A stretch of DNA of 64,000 bases from Prevotella scopos JCM 17725 (GCF_018127785.1 NZ_CP072389.1:62001-126000), one strand, 5' to 3'. Numbered from the stretch's first letter, positions 7,731 to 17,069 are shown. Notes: generated by a model from the letters alone, not told the origin. Made by a program: numbers and translations.

Positions 7731-9686
7731 ATGAAAAGGTATGATTTATTATCCCTTTGTGGTTTGATGACCATGATAGGGTTTGCAGCATGTAGTGATA
7801 ATGAGAACAATGCACTTGTTTCAGAGGTTGATGGATATGTCAACAACCTCGTTGTTACAGTTGATAACAATCGAGGTGCTGGTCCGGATACGCGTCAGCT
7901 GATACTTGATGACGATAACAATGTCATTTCTAAGTGGGCTAAGAATGACAAACTCTTCGTTTATAATCTCTCAGATAATAATGGTAGCAAACAAACAACC
8001 TATAGTTTGGTTGAGACGAATGGTGATGGTACCAAGCAAACTACCTATCGTGGAAAGGTGAAAAGTCATAACAAGGTGAAGAAAGGTGATATCTTTACTT
8101 TCTTCTATCCGGGTAGTGGTCTGGAAGAAGGTTCTATCGGTCTGGTAAGTAATATCATAACTTCAGAAAGTAATCAAGGTGTGACGATTTCTTATCATGA
8201 CCAATCATCAACAATAACAAACTTTGTGTCACTTGATTTAAAGAAACAGGATGGTACATTAGAGAGCATTGACAAAAAGTTCGACTTTAATTGGGGTACT
8301 GATGTACTAAAGACAGTTCCTGTTGATAAGGAGGACATCAAGCTAAAGCCAAGTCTAAAGCGTAAGATAGCCATCTGGGGATTGAAGTTTAAGGTCACTG
8401 GCGACCCCAGTAGTAGTGGTGAGATTGCAGATATCGATAGTGTGAAAATCAATGGGCTGCGCTCGTATGATGTTCTTGACCTCAGCAACGGAGAATTTGT
8501 CGGTACGAATGATGAGAAAGAATATGCAATTACGATTGCCAATAAAGACAAGACGAAATTACAACTTACTAATGGCTATGTATGGGTAGCACTGTTAGCT
8601 GAGAATGCTGAGACAAAGTTTACTATAACGCTCTACACGCAACAGGGTGCCTTTACAAAGACAGCTACCAAGAAGTTTGAGACCGATTATGACTATCGTA
8701 CTGTCATCACTGTTGAGAAGGTTGTACCACAACCATACGTTGAAGTAAATAATGTGAAGTGGGCAACGGGTAACTTCATACATTATAATACTGGCTCAGC
8801 TGAGTATTGGGGTATCGCACCAGCACAATGGTGGATAAGCAGCTATGGTGAGAATCCAACGAGTGTTAATAAAGCCGATAATCAGGATATAAAATATGAT
8901 GGATTAGGTTCGCAAAACTGGTTTATTGACGATCACATTGGTAGATTCACACAGACGGAGGAAGATGTAGACCTCTTCCAGTGGGGGGTCATTCAGGATG
9001 CACTGAAGTTTAATGGCGTTTATTACCTCCAAGGTACGAACTTCGACATGGCAGGTAAATACTATAAGAATAGAGGTGGATTGGTACATGTCAACGAGAC
9101 GAGCAACAGAGCAGAAGCTACTCATGGTGACATCGTAAGGTATTACACCGAACATGGGCAAAAGCATTACCACTATCAGTATCCTTCAGATGCAGATTTT
9201 AATGCGTTATTCTCGGCAAACACCAGCATTCCTGCTTATTGTTACACCGATAAGGGTAATAAAATCTATGGAGCTTACTTCAGTGATACAAAGTTTAGTG
9301 GTACGGCACCAAAATTCCCAACGGGAAGAAAGATATGGAAATATCAAGATGTGACGGGACTTGTTCTGGCGAATCAAGGTTTATTCCTCCCCATTGGTGG
9401 ACGTCGTCCAATAAACAGTGCTTCTGTAGAGTTCCGCCATGTTGCCTATAACAGCGGATTCTATGGACAGTACTATACATCGCAAAGTACAACTTACTCC
9501 ATTCCACATGGTGTGTTCTTTGGTGCTGCATTCAAAATGAATATCGCTGTGCCATCAAAAGACCAAGGAAGCAATATCCGCCCCGTATATGTTGGAGCAG
9601 AAAATAATGATGAGACGCAACCAATTGATGCCGCCAAGTTCGCAGCCTTCAGCAATATTATTGATGTCAACGGCCGTAAGCATTAA
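7731..9686 (+). CDS. Large fimbrillin-like lipoprotein with C-type-lectin-like C-terminus
   Basis: This 651-residue lipoprotein has a lipobox Cys21 ('MIGFAACSDN'). Residues ~30-330 are beta-rich, fimbrillin/Mfa-like sequence ('TYRGKVKSHNKVKKGDIFTFFYPGSG', 'VWVALLAENAETKFTITLYT'). From 'VEVNNVKWATGNF' onward (~345-640) the sequence resembles the Fibrobacter-type major paralogous / C-type-lectin-like fold. Landmarks are 'GLFLPIGGRR', a Tyr/Ser/Gly-rich surface segment and 'IRPVYV' near the end. It is probably an exposed adhesin or ligand-binding protein. Codon use near the 3' end is like the rest of the gene, so there is no sign of a diversity-generating variable repeat here. Confidence 0.75.
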   Translation: MKRYDLLSLCGLMTMIGFAACSDNENNALVSEVDGYVNNLVVTVDNNRGAGPDTRQLILDDDNNVISKWAKNDKLFVYNLSDNNGSKQTTYSLVETNGDGTKQTTYRGKVKSHNKVKKGDIFTFFYPGSGLEEGSIGLVSNIITSESNQGVTISYHDQSSTITNFVSLDLKKQDGTLESIDKKFDFNWGTDVLKTVPVDKEDIKLKPSLKRKIAIWGLKFKVTGDPSSSGEIADIDSVKINGLRSYDVLDLSNGEFVGTNDEKEYAITIANKDKTKLQLTNGYVWVALLAENAETKFTITLYTQQGAFTKTATKKFETDYDYRTVITVEKVVPQPYVEVNNVKWATGNFIHYNTGSAEYWGIAPAQWWISSYGENPTSVNKADNQDIKYDGLGSQNWFIDDHIGRFTQTEEDVDLFQWGVIQDALKFNGVYYLQGTNFDMAGKYYKNRGGLVHVNETSNRAEATHGDIVRYYTEHGQKHYHYQYPSDADFNALFSANTSIPAYCYTDKGNKIYGAYFSDTKFSGTAPKFPTGRKIWKYQDVTGLVLANQGLFLPIGGRRPINSASVEFRHVAYNSGFYGQYYTSQSTTYSIPHGVFFGAAFKMNIAVPSKDQGSNIRPVYVGAENNDETQPIDAAKFAAFSNIIDVNGRKH

Positions 9687-9741
9687 CTGCAACTGATGGC
9701 TACGGAATAATCGATTTACTTCTTAACCACTATAAACAAGG

Positions 9742-9779
9742 TTCCCGCCATGCTGGATTCAATCCTGACATGGTGGGAA
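9742..9779 (+). terminator. Hairpin downstream of the 7731-9686 lipoprotein gene
   Basis: An 11-bp stem with one mismatch (TTCCCGCCATG / CATGGTGGGAA) encloses a 16-nt loop and is followed by TTATTGTTTG. It lies 55 bp after the stop codon. The T tract is weak, so a processing or stabilising hairpin is also possible. Confidence 0.55.
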
Positions 9780-9892
9780 TTATTGTTTGTGAATGGTTTG
9801 ATTGATGTGATTTTAACTATAGATAACGCTCGCAGAAGATTAAATAAAAAGTTAAAAACAATGAAATATGAAATTGTTGTGACAATTTTTAT

Positions 9893-9900
9893 TAACTTTG
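9893..9900 (+). promoter_or_regulatory. Bacteroidota -7 box (TAACTTTG) for the 9999-12159 cassette
   Basis: TAACTTTG matches the TAnnTTTG consensus exactly and lies ~100 bp upstream of the short peptide gene. A TTGT occurs ~16 nt upstream, a little closer than the usual ~20. It implies a leader of about 90 nt. Confidence 0.55.
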
Positions 9901-9998
9901 CACCGAAATTAAAGCAATAGGGATAAAAAACGTATTATTTAGTTGGTATCTGTTATCAATTTTAAGCATTCAAGATAAAATCAATTTTTAAAATAGTT

Positions 9999-10190
9999 AT
10001 GAAAAGAAATGTATTAACGACAGTAGAAGCTTTTGTAATAGGCAAGAAGCAAGCCTATTTGAAACCATGGTGCTCAACATATAGCATCGAGGCTGAATCA
10101 ATGATTTGTGCAAGTGTGACTAGTGACGCAGACAATGAGGATTTAAAGAATAATTCAAGCGACCCTTGGAACACAGGGCAGGGTGATTAA
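9999..10190 (+). CDS. Short Y-x-P-x-C peptide upstream of the second fimbrillin-like lipoprotein
   Basis: This 63-residue ORF has the block 'QAYLKPWCSTYSIEAESMIC' followed by an acidic tail ending 'SSDPWNTGQGD'. It aligns by pattern with the 7519 and 37773 peptides (Tyr-Leu-x-Pro-x-Cys, then a hydrophobic residue and Ser, then an acidic Trp tail). It begins ~100 bp after a clear -7 box and ends 121 bp before the lipoprotein gene. There is no signal peptide or membrane segment. The function is unknown. The repeated position and shared pattern, not similarity to any characterised protein, support it as a real gene. Confidence 0.6.
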   Translation: MKRNVLTTVEAFVIGKKQAYLKPWCSTYSIEAESMICASVTSDADNEDLKNNSSDPWNTGQGD

Positions 10191-10311
10191 TCGAAGCTGT
10201 TAGTATCGGTTACATTTATGAATTATTACAAATGCGGCTAAATCTGTTTTGGTCGTTTATGTGAAAGAATAATTAACTTAAGAGTTTTAATAAGAATTAA
10301 AGATAAAAAGA

Positions 10312-12159
10312 ATGAAAAAAAGAATTCTTTTACCTGCTATTTGCATGGTAATATCACTTTTTGCGACATCTTGCTCTTCTGATGATAGCGAATATACAGC
10401 AGAGAAAGAGCCAATGGTAACGCTTACAGTTTCTGCAGGAACTGATGAGGACGCTCCTGAGTCAAGAGCTGTACTTTCTGAGGCTGATGCTTCAACTAGC
10501 CCATGGAAGTGGGAGACAGGTGACCAACTATTGTTTGTGTCAACCAATAGTGCGGGTAAGAAGGTAGCGAGCAAGCTTACATTAAAGTCAACAAAAAATA
10601 ACGACCGCAGTGGTGAGTTTGAGGGAGAAGTACCAGCGAGTGGTTTGACAACTGGTACAAAGTATCGTTTCTTCTATATTGGTAAGACCGCCGATGGTAG
10701 TGCTGACAGAAAAATCAGCGACGAGGAGGCTAATGCTGGTTCTATCAATATCGATCTTACAAGCCAGACGGGTAACCTTGCTGACTTAAAGCGTAACTGC
10801 GTATTGACAGGTGAGGCTAAGGTTAGCGTTTCTAATGGAAAGGCAACTGTGGCAGAAGGCGTTAAATTGTCAAACGTTTTTGCTGTAGCTCACTTTGCTA
10901 TTTCTGCCAACGACCGCACTTCAATAACAAAGGTAGGTCTTCGTGGTAAGGGTGTCTATCGCTCTGCAAAAGTTAACTTGGCAAACGGAACCGTAATAGG
11001 TGTTTCTGAGGTTGGTACAGTGGCTGACCCAGAAGAGAACATCTTCTTTAATGGTAAGACTGACTTTTATGTGACCTTTGTTCCTGGTAACGTAGCTCCA
11101 TCTTTCGATGGCTATTATGCTGGTTCATATACGAGTGTAGTTAAAGAAAAGCCACAGACACGCAACTATGATGCAAGCAAGTCATTTGTTTATTATAAAG
11201 GGTCTAAGGCAAGATTCTCTGTAAGTGACACCAAGCAGGTAGCTATTACCAATGGTAATGTGCAGTATGTTATGCCTATCGCAACCTACACATACGACTT
11301 GAATACAAGAAACCTCAAGGCAAATTCTCTCATCAGATGGAAGAAGAATGTTGCACTTAAAGTCTCTGCTACACGTACTATACAGCCAGGTTACTATCAA
11401 TTAGCACCAAAGCAGTGGGAGATGGCAATTCCAACAACTTCCAGAAAAAAAGGAGATACCTATATTGACATGATACAGGTGGGGGGTAACAAATATGTTT
11501 CTCCTGAAAAGTATCGACTTTTTGACTTGCTATCATGGGGAACTCTCGACAATCCAACATTGCTCAATAGTAGTTTTTCTGCCACAAGTGATCAAGTAGC
11601 AAATCAGCAAGACTATGGTCATAAGTTGAAAGTTGGAAACAAAGAAACACGTGTCATGACTTCAGACGAGTGGGCGTATCTTATGCCTGATCAGCTCAAT
11701 CCCGGTTTGCCAAATAATAATCGAGTATGGAGAGAATCTGGCGTAAAAGCTGCTAAATGGGCAAAATGTCATATTAAAGCAATATCGGAACAGCGTGGTG
11801 ATGATGATGTATGGTTGCGTGGCGTACTTATTTTCCCTGATAATATGACGGTTGCAGAAGCTAAGGCATTGTTTACAAGTTTTAGTAATTTTGGTCATTG
11901 GTCAAACACAGATTCTAACGAAACATCATTTGACAAAATTAGAAATAGTGGTGCCGTGTTTATCCCATTCTCAGCTTATAGAGCGAGTGGTTCCAACAAG
12001 TTAGAACAATGGGGTACACATGCTAATTATGCGACTTCCTCACGTAGAGGAAATTCAATGCGTCATGTTAAAATTACACCTAAAGCTATTTTCACCGAGT
12101 TCTATAACACGACAGATCCAAATCAGGGTTGTGCGATCCGTTTGGTACAGGATTATTAA
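10312..12159 (+). CDS. Large fimbrillin-like lipoprotein with C-type-lectin-like C-terminus
   Basis: This 615-residue lipoprotein has a lipobox Cys21 ('SLFATSCSSD'). Residues ~30-330 resemble the fimbrillin-like family; the start 'PMVTLTVSAGTDEDAPESRAVL' followed by 'WKWETGDQLLFV' is the usual motif of Bacteroides fimbrillin-like proteins. The C-terminal part (~380-615) looks like the C-type-lectin / major paralogous fold and ends 'GCAIRLVQDY'. It is probably a surface-exposed adhesin. It forms a two-gene cassette with the preceding short peptide gene and is followed by an inverted repeat at 12197-12254. It shares design with the 7731 and 38058 proteins, but the three differ strongly in sequence. 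Confidence 0.75.
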   Translation: MKKRILLPAICMVISLFATSCSSDDSEYTAEKEPMVTLTVSAGTDEDAPESRAVLSEADASTSPWKWETGDQLLFVSTNSAGKKVASKLTLKSTKNNDRSGEFEGEVPASGLTTGTKYRFFYIGKTADGSADRKISDEEANAGSINIDLTSQTGNLADLKRNCVLTGEAKVSVSNGKATVAEGVKLSNVFAVAHFAISANDRTSITKVGLRGKGVYRSAKVNLANGTVIGVSEVGTVADPEENIFFNGKTDFYVTFVPGNVAPSFDGYYAGSYTSVVKEKPQTRNYDASKSFVYYKGSKARFSVSDTKQVAITNGNVQYVMPIATYTYDLNTRNLKANSLIRWKKNVALKVSATRTIQPGYYQLAPKQWEMAIPTTSRKKGDTYIDMIQVGGNKYVSPEKYRLFDLLSWGTLDNPTLLNSSFSATSDQVANQQDYGHKLKVGNKETRVMTSDEWAYLMPDQLNPGLPNNNRVWRESGVKAAKWAKCHIKAISEQRGDDDVWLRGVLIFPDNMTVAEAKALFTSFSNFGHWSNTDSNETSFDKIRNSGAVFIPFSAYRASGSNKLEQWGTHANYATSSRRGNSMRHVKITPKAIFTEFYNTTDPNQGCAIRLVQDY

Positions 12160-12196
12160 TTTCTTTATCCGATAACGTTCGGATTATATAAATAAG

Positions 12197-12254
12197 AATC
12201 GGTCATTATGATTTCTTGCTGTTTTAAGGCAGTACGAGGTTGTAATGACCGATT
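12197..12254 (+). terminator. Inverted repeat after the 10312-12159 lipoprotein gene
   Basis: A perfect 12-nt inverted repeat (AATCGGTCATTA / TAATGACCGATT) with a 34-nt loop lies ~40 bp past the stop codon. There is no T tract, so a transcript-end hairpin is only inferred. Confidence 0.45.
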
Positions 12255-12492
12255 TGCATTATAAAGACAGGGTAACATAGTAGCTAATTTTTTAGTGACA
12301 TCAACCCCTCACAGATGTGGCTGGTGAACCAATCTTACAGAGGTTCTACAGATTCAGACTTATATGTGATGTCATGATTTAACCTTTGAAGTCCCAGAAC
12401 TTACTCACATATATTTCGTTTTTCATCACTTCTAATCTTTCCCATTTGCTTTTACTCGTGCAATATCCTTTAAATACAAAAAAAGTTGTAAC

Positions 12493-12702
12493 TTGAAAGC
12501 AAAGTGGGTTTTAAACTATAACGGCTCTACCTATACGATGGCTGAAGGCAATGCTGAACAATATCTGCCTGCAGGTACCTATAAATTCTATGCCTTCAGT
12601 GATAAAGTGTCGTTCGCAGATGGTAAGATTGTAAAGTCTCTTACGAATGCAAGTGAAAATGCTTTGTATTTTGAGGGTGATTATATTTTGTGTGTACGGT
12701 AG
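12493..12702 (+). pseudogene. Fragment of a fimbrillin-like domain
   Basis: This open stretch of ~69 codons has no ATG (it would need TTG) and no signal peptide, and it runs into the convergent thiamine pyrophosphokinase gene. Its sequence ('WVLNYNGSTYTMAEG', 'LPAGTYKFYAFSDKV', 'ALYFEGDYIL') reads like an internal piece of a fimbrillin-like or related surface beta domain. It is most simply a relic of a third surface-protein gene that once lay here. The last ~20 bases belong to the kinase gene, so the true relic ends near 12690. A genuine small protein is possible but less likely. Confidence 0.4.
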
Positions 12703-13421
12703 ATAAGGTAATCACCATCCGCAAAGATTGTAAATTCATTTGTTAGAGCTTCGTTCAGTGTACCCTGCCAAAGTTCGTTGAAGGGATAAGCGTCCCATTT
12801 AAGGCCGTTGCTCGACATCTCTTTACAGGTTGCATTGAAGATGCTAACTTGCTGTCCGGGGAAAGCGTCAAAGCGAGTAGTGCCCGATGCCACAACAAAG
12901 TAACCATAGTCCGTTACCATCACTGGGTCGATAGCTAACTGTCGATAGTAGTAGAGCATGAGAGAGATGTTGCCCAAGGTATGATCCTCCCGTTTACCCG
13001 TTGCTCCAAGGTAACAGAAGCGAGGACGCGTATGCGTTGATGCATCCATCTTCAGGTGAGAGCGAGCAAAGAGGGTAGCCTTGGTCAGGTCGTTAAACTC
13101 TTGCTCCGAAATCGGATGATAGATGTGTGCATAACGCTGTTTCAGTGTGTCAGAGAGTGAGTCGCCATCTCCGACCACAGCCGTTGGTTCAATCTCATAT
13201 TCAAGGAGGTCCTCTAGTGCACCATCACAGACAATGAGGTTCTTCGCCGTGCGAAGGATGCGAAGTGGAAGGAGGTGAGTGGGGAAGTCGCCAGCAGCAA
13301 GGATGACGGAATTAAAGTCTCCCCCAACCCCTCCGAAAGGAGGGGAGTGCCTAACGGAGTGCTCGTTGGGAATGTGTTGGTGTTGTTTGTCCTTATTATT
13401 CTCTTTATTATTGATAATCAT
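12681..13421 (-). CDS. thiN: Thiamine pyrophosphokinase
   Basis: This enzyme makes thiamine pyrophosphate from thiamine and ATP. Family motifs are seen in order: 'VILAAGDFPTH', 'LIVCDGALEDLLEYEIEPTAVVGDGDSLSD' and 'DLTKATLFAR' (Asp and Lys of the nucleotide site), then 'ATGKREDHTLGNISLM'. It is the last gene of the riboswitch-controlled thiamine operon. The N-terminus is odd: the only ATG before the conserved core is at 13421, and residues ~26-36 ('HSPPFGGVGGDF') are translated from a palindromic intergenic repeat. The conserved protein begins only at about residue 37. Either the repeat now encodes a dispensable extension or translation starts at an unrecognised codon. Confidence 0.9.
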   Translation of the reverse strand: MIINNKENNKDKQHQHIPNEHSVRHSPPFGGVGGDFNSVILAAGDFPTHLLPLRILRTAKNLIVCDGALEDLLEYEIEPTAVVGDGDSLSDTLKQRYAHIYHPISEQEFNDLTKATLFARSHLKMDASTHTRPRFCYLGATGKREDHTLGNISLMLYYYRQLAIDPVMVTDYGYFVVASGTTRFDAFPGQQVSIFNATCKEMSSNGLKWDAYPFNELWQGTLNEALTNEFTIFADGDYLIYRTHKI

Positions 13422-13645
13422 TTCTCTTGCTATTCTTATTCTGTTCTTTCTCTCTTTCGAGATACTTTATATTCTTTTATTTTATTGCAGTAACCTTATT
13501 TTATTCTTTCTCTCTTTCGAGATACTTTATATCTTATTATTCCTTTCGATAACTTCTCCTTCAGCCTATGAATCTATTTTGAAGAACTCAGAAGGAACCT
13601 TATTCCGTTAGGCACTCCCCTCCTTTCGGAGGGGTTGGGGGAGGC
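13316..13645. repeat. Pair of inverted GC-rich palindromic repeats bounding a 250-bp spacer
   Basis: Two copies of a ~40-nt element (13316-13355 and 13604-13643) are inverted to each other with one difference. Each has the core palindrome CCCCTCCGAAAGGAGGGG. Between them a 28-nt T/C-rich word (TTCTTTCTCTCTTTCGAG...) occurs twice, near 13443 and 13503. The left copy lies inside the 5' end of the thiamine pyrophosphokinase ORF. The right copy supplies the last ~11 codons of the transporter gene. They resemble REP-type intergenic palindromes. Confidence 0.75.
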
Positions 13646-14189
13646 TTCTCCTCCACTTATAGTACCCTGCCACAGCGATAACGGCATAGAAGGCATATAG
13701 TCCGGCGGTGAAAGGGATTTCTTTATACACATACAGTCCAGCCAGTTCGATATCGACGACGAACCATATCCACCATTGTTCGATGTATTTCTTTGCCAAC
13801 GCCCACATACCGATGAAGCTAAGCGCATTGCCGAAGCTGTCTAATACGGGTACGGTGGAGTTGGTGGCGTGGATGAGGATGAGGTAGAGCACACCCCAGA
13901 TGCCGAAGAAGACGAGGAGTGCGGGGAGTATCAGCCGACGCGGGAAGTGCGTGATGGGTACCTCCTTTTGTTCTTTCTTCCGTCCAAATTTCCAATACAA
14001 GAATCCATAGATGGCAGCTAATGTATAGTATATCTGCATTCCGAAGTCGGCGTATAGTCCTGCTTCGTAATAGACCACCATATAGATGAGGGGCATGATA
14101 ATCCCCGTCAACCAAAGCCATATACTCGCTTTGTATTCTTGATAGATGTAAATTAGGCCAACGATGCAGCCCAGCATGTCTAGTGTCAT
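13608..14189 (-). CDS. pnuT: PnuC-family transporter, probably thiamine-specific (PnuT)
   Basis: This 193-residue integral membrane protein has about seven hydrophobic segments and the PnuC-family opening 'IVGLIYIYQEYKASIWLWLTGIIMPLIYMVVYY'-like pattern (Trp-rich helix). PnuC proteins facilitate diffusion of vitamin precursors. Its position between a TPP-riboswitch-controlled receptor and thiamine pyrophosphokinase points to thiamine rather than nicotinamide riboside, with the kinase trapping it as TPP. The C-terminal residues 'SLPQPLRKEGSA' are translated from the right-hand palindromic repeat, so the original stop codon was replaced by repeat sequence. The nicotinamide riboside alternative cannot be excluded from sequence alone. 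Confidence 0.85.
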   Translation of the reverse strand: MTLDMLGCIVGLIYIYQEYKASIWLWLTGIIMPLIYMVVYYEAGLYADFGMQIYYTLAAIYGFLYWKFGRKKEQKEVPITHFPRRLILPALLVFFGIWGVLYLILIHATNSTVPVLDSFGNALSFIGMWALAKKYIEQWWIWFVVDIELAGLYVYKEIPFTAGLYAFYAVIAVAGYYKWRRSLPQPLRKEGSA

Positions 14190-14200
14190 AATAACAACAG

Positions 14201-14642
14201 CCTCACCCCCAGCCCCTCTCCTATTGGAGAGGGGAGTAGATAGCGAGTTTCCCTACTTATTGATACTATACTTTATGAAGTATTTCATTCACTTTATTTG
14301 TTCTATTGTCTCATATAAGTTTTTGCAAATATCATATTCTCCCCCTCCTCTCCGAATAGAGAGGGAAGTAGATAGTGAGTTTCCTCTATTTATTGAAACT
14401 ATAGTTTATGAAGTATTTCATTCACTTTATTTGTTCTATTGTCTCATATAAGTTTTTGCAAATATCATATTCTCCCCCTCCTCTCCGAATAGAGAGGGGA
14501 GTAGATAGCGAGTTTCCTCTATTTATTGATACTATAGTTTATGAAGTATTTCATTCACTTTATTTGTTCTATTGTCTCATATAAGTTTAGCAAAGATCAC
14601 ATTTCACTCCCCTCTCCAATAGGAGAGGGGCTGGGGGTGAGG
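14201..14642. repeat. Three 133-bp tandem repeats bounded by a perfect 34-nt inverted repeat
   Basis: The block between the transporter and receptor genes consists of about three head-to-tail copies of a ~133-bp unit (starting near 14207, 14341 and 14474). Each copy begins with a palindrome (CTCTCC-GAATA-GAGAGG or close variant) and then A/T-rich sequence ending near TTTTTGCAAATATCATATTC. The outer ends (14201-14234 and 14609-14642) are exact inverted repeats of 34 nt. The block lies within the thiamine operon, so the transcript must cross several strong hairpins between receptor and transporter. Confidence 0.85.
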
Positions 14643-17027
14643 CTAAAACTTCAACGTCACACTCCCCATCACATTAAACCCTGCCATTGGGATGAAGCCA
14701 ATCTGTGTGTAACGGTTCTCGTTAGGATGACCATCGTTGTCGAGGATAGAGCTATACACCCATCCGCTGGCTGCATAGTGGCGATTGAAGATGTTATTGA
14801 GGTTCACACCGAAGACAGCTTCCTTCAAACCAGCAATGTGCTTGGTAGGACGAAGGGTATAGCTGAGGTTGACATTCGTCTGTGAATAGCATGGCAGTGA
14901 GCGTGTCATGTTCTCGGTATTGTCGAGATACTGACGACTGACAAAGTTTGTATGCCATACTGCCTCAAAGCCTTTGTAATGAAGATTGAGCATACCATTG
15001 AGTATGGCTGATGGTGAGAAAGCCAAAGTAGAGTGGTTGTAATGAATCTTACGGAACGAAGACTCCCAATCTACACTTGCCATCTCGTCAAAGTCCTTGA
15101 TGATATTACGGCTCAAAGCTGCGTTACCCTCAACGGTCAACCATGACAATGGGCTCCAGCCTGCCTCCAACTCAGCACCCATACGATAGCTGCTCTTGAT
15201 GTTTGTAGTCAGATTCTCACCGATATCACTCTGCGCACCAGTCTGTACAAACTGGTTGTTATAGTCCATGTAATAGAGGTTAACGCCTGCTCTCCAGTTG
15301 CGACCATTGTATTGATAGCCCATTTCGATATCCATCATACGTTCTGGCGAAGGTGCAGGATAACTACCGTTGTTGGTGAAGTTATTACGTTCTGGCTCAC
15401 GACTGGCGTGCGCAATAGATGCGTATGCCTTGTGACCACCACGATAATAGCTGATACCCGCCTTCGGATTGACGAAGTCATAACGCTCGCTGATGTCTAA
15501 GCGTTGGTTCTGATAGCCATTCCCAACCTTATAGAAACGGTCGTTCTGACCATCGGTCATATACTCCACGTGACGTATCTGTAGGTCCATAAATACGTTC
15601 CAATAGTCCGCAAAGTTGTATTTTGCCTTGAAGAATCCGCTGTAGTCATACTTATGTGCCTTAGAGTCGTAAAACTTATAGTCATTACCACCAGCACGGA
15701 ACTTTGCATCTGCCTCTTCATTTTTAATATAGGTGAGATAGCCGAAGTGGCTGCCACGGAACTGCTGTAGGTTCAGTCCGCCTGTCACATCCCAACTCTC
15801 GTCCTTGTAATTACTGGTATAGACAATGCCGTAGGTGTGCTGTGACAAACCCTTCAGGCGTACGAAGTCCGACTTCTTCACGAGGTTACCATTGCTGTCA
15901 TTGAATGCCAAACCGAACTTCGCAAACTTTGTGTTATGCTTAAATTCGCTGTAATAGCCGTAACCGTAGGTGTAATGCAGGGTTACATTATGACTCCAGT
16001 GGCTGGATGGTTGGAAAGCAAACGATAAGAGGTTATGATTCTGATAGAAATTATCTGTCGTTTTGTTCCAGAAAGAGCCGTCGCGCATCATGTAACGTGC
16101 CGTCTCGTAGTTGCCATTCCCATCCTTAACAAAGGCCCCGTTAGCATCGGTCTGTAAGTATTCATAGAGCTGGTTGAACTTGCCCAAACCTCTCTCATAC
16201 ATATCTTTATAGGTGGTGATGCCCGTCTTAGAGCCGTAGGTGCCATCCATCAGACTAAGGTCATTACTACCCGTAACGACACCATTCCATGCTTGTCCAG
16301 TCTTCTCGAAGTTGCCGATGTTCTTATAGCTGATGCGGAAGTTATCGCCCAACCAAGTCAGACCACCATAGTAAGAACCCGAACGCCCACTTGTTCCGTT
16401 GACATATCCGTCTGTTGCGGTCTCATGATAAGCTCCATCGAAGACAAGATGATTGAACAACAAACCTGTAGAGAACTTCACACCTGCGTTATACGTATTG
16501 TATGAGCCGTATGAACCACTCACCTCCACGCTTGGTTGTCGGCTTGGAGCACTTGTTGCCAATGACACCGAACCACCGAAAGCACCATCACCATTGGTCG
16601 ATGTTCCGATACCACGCTGTATCTGTACACTATTCATCAGCGATGCGTATGAGTTCATGTTTGCCCAGAAAACGGTCTGATCTTCTGGTGAATTGAGCGA
16701 TACTCCATCTAACGTAATATTGATTCTACTACCAGCAGCACCACGAATGCGCATCGCTGCCGTACCCGTTCCAAGTCCATTCTCGCCCCAAGCTAATACG
16801 CCCGGAGTCTGAGTGAGGAGGAATGGCATTTCACGTCCACTCTTAGAGAAGGCTTCAAGTTCCTTCTTTTTAATATTAGATACTGCGTATGGTGCACTCT
16901 TTGGTACACGAACACCTGCCACAACGACCTCGTCAAGCTGTTGTTGTTTCAGCGTGTCCGTCACTGTTTGCGCCTTTATAGCTGCCACGCACGTCAGTGC
17001 AGCAGTAAATAGGATAATTCTTTTCAT
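14643..17027 (-). CDS. TonB-dependent outer-membrane receptor for thiamine
   Basis: This 794-residue protein has a signal peptide (residues 1-20, 'TCVAAIKAQT'). The plug domain (~35-150) includes 'MPFLLTQTPGVLAWGENGLGTGTAAMRIRGA', cited here only for its 'MRIRGA' motif. A 22-strand-type barrel follows, ending in 'FNVMGSVTLKF' with a final Phe. It lacks the N-terminal carboxypeptidase-like extension of SusC proteins. The gene lies directly downstream of a TPP riboswitch and upstream of a PnuC-type transporter and thiamine pyrophosphokinase. That makes it the outer-membrane entry for thiamine or its phosphates, a well-known arrangement in Bacteroidota. Specificity is inferred from the riboswitch and neighbours, not from residues. 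Confidence 0.92.
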   Translation of the reverse strand: MKRIILFTAALTCVAAIKAQTVTDTLKQQQLDEVVVAGVRVPKSAPYAVSNIKKKELEAFSKSGREMPFLLTQTPGVLAWGENGLGTGTAAMRIRGAAGSRINITLDGVSLNSPEDQTVFWANMNSYASLMNSVQIQRGIGTSTNGDGAFGGSVSLATSAPSRQPSVEVSGSYGSYNTYNAGVKFSTGLLFNHLVFDGAYHETATDGYVNGTSGRSGSYYGGLTWLGDNFRISYKNIGNFEKTGQAWNGVVTGSNDLSLMDGTYGSKTGITTYKDMYERGLGKFNQLYEYLQTDANGAFVKDGNGNYETARYMMRDGSFWNKTTDNFYQNHNLLSFAFQPSSHWSHNVTLHYTYGYGYYSEFKHNTKFAKFGLAFNDSNGNLVKKSDFVRLKGLSQHTYGIVYTSNYKDESWDVTGGLNLQQFRGSHFGYLTYIKNEEADAKFRAGGNDYKFYDSKAHKYDYSGFFKAKYNFADYWNVFMDLQIRHVEYMTDGQNDRFYKVGNGYQNQRLDISERYDFVNPKAGISYYRGGHKAYASIAHASREPERNNFTNNGSYPAPSPERMMDIEMGYQYNGRNWRAGVNLYYMDYNNQFVQTGAQSDIGENLTTNIKSSYRMGAELEAGWSPLSWLTVEGNAALSRNIIKDFDEMASVDWESSFRKIHYNHSTLAFSPSAILNGMLNLHYKGFEAVWHTNFVSRQYLDNTENMTRSLPCYSQTNVNLSYTLRPTKHIAGLKEAVFGVNLNNIFNRHYAASGWVYSSILDNDGHPNENRYTQIGFIPMAGFNVMGSVTLKF

Positions 17028-17069
17028 ATCCCAGGTTGATGATTTAAGAAAAAAGTATAAAGGGGGATC

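Noticed and set aside
14201-14642. Possible CRISPR array or small genes at 14164-14451 and 14541-14885
   Set aside because: The repeat units are tandem with no spacers, and the open frames are translations of the repeats and of the reverse strand of the receptor gene.
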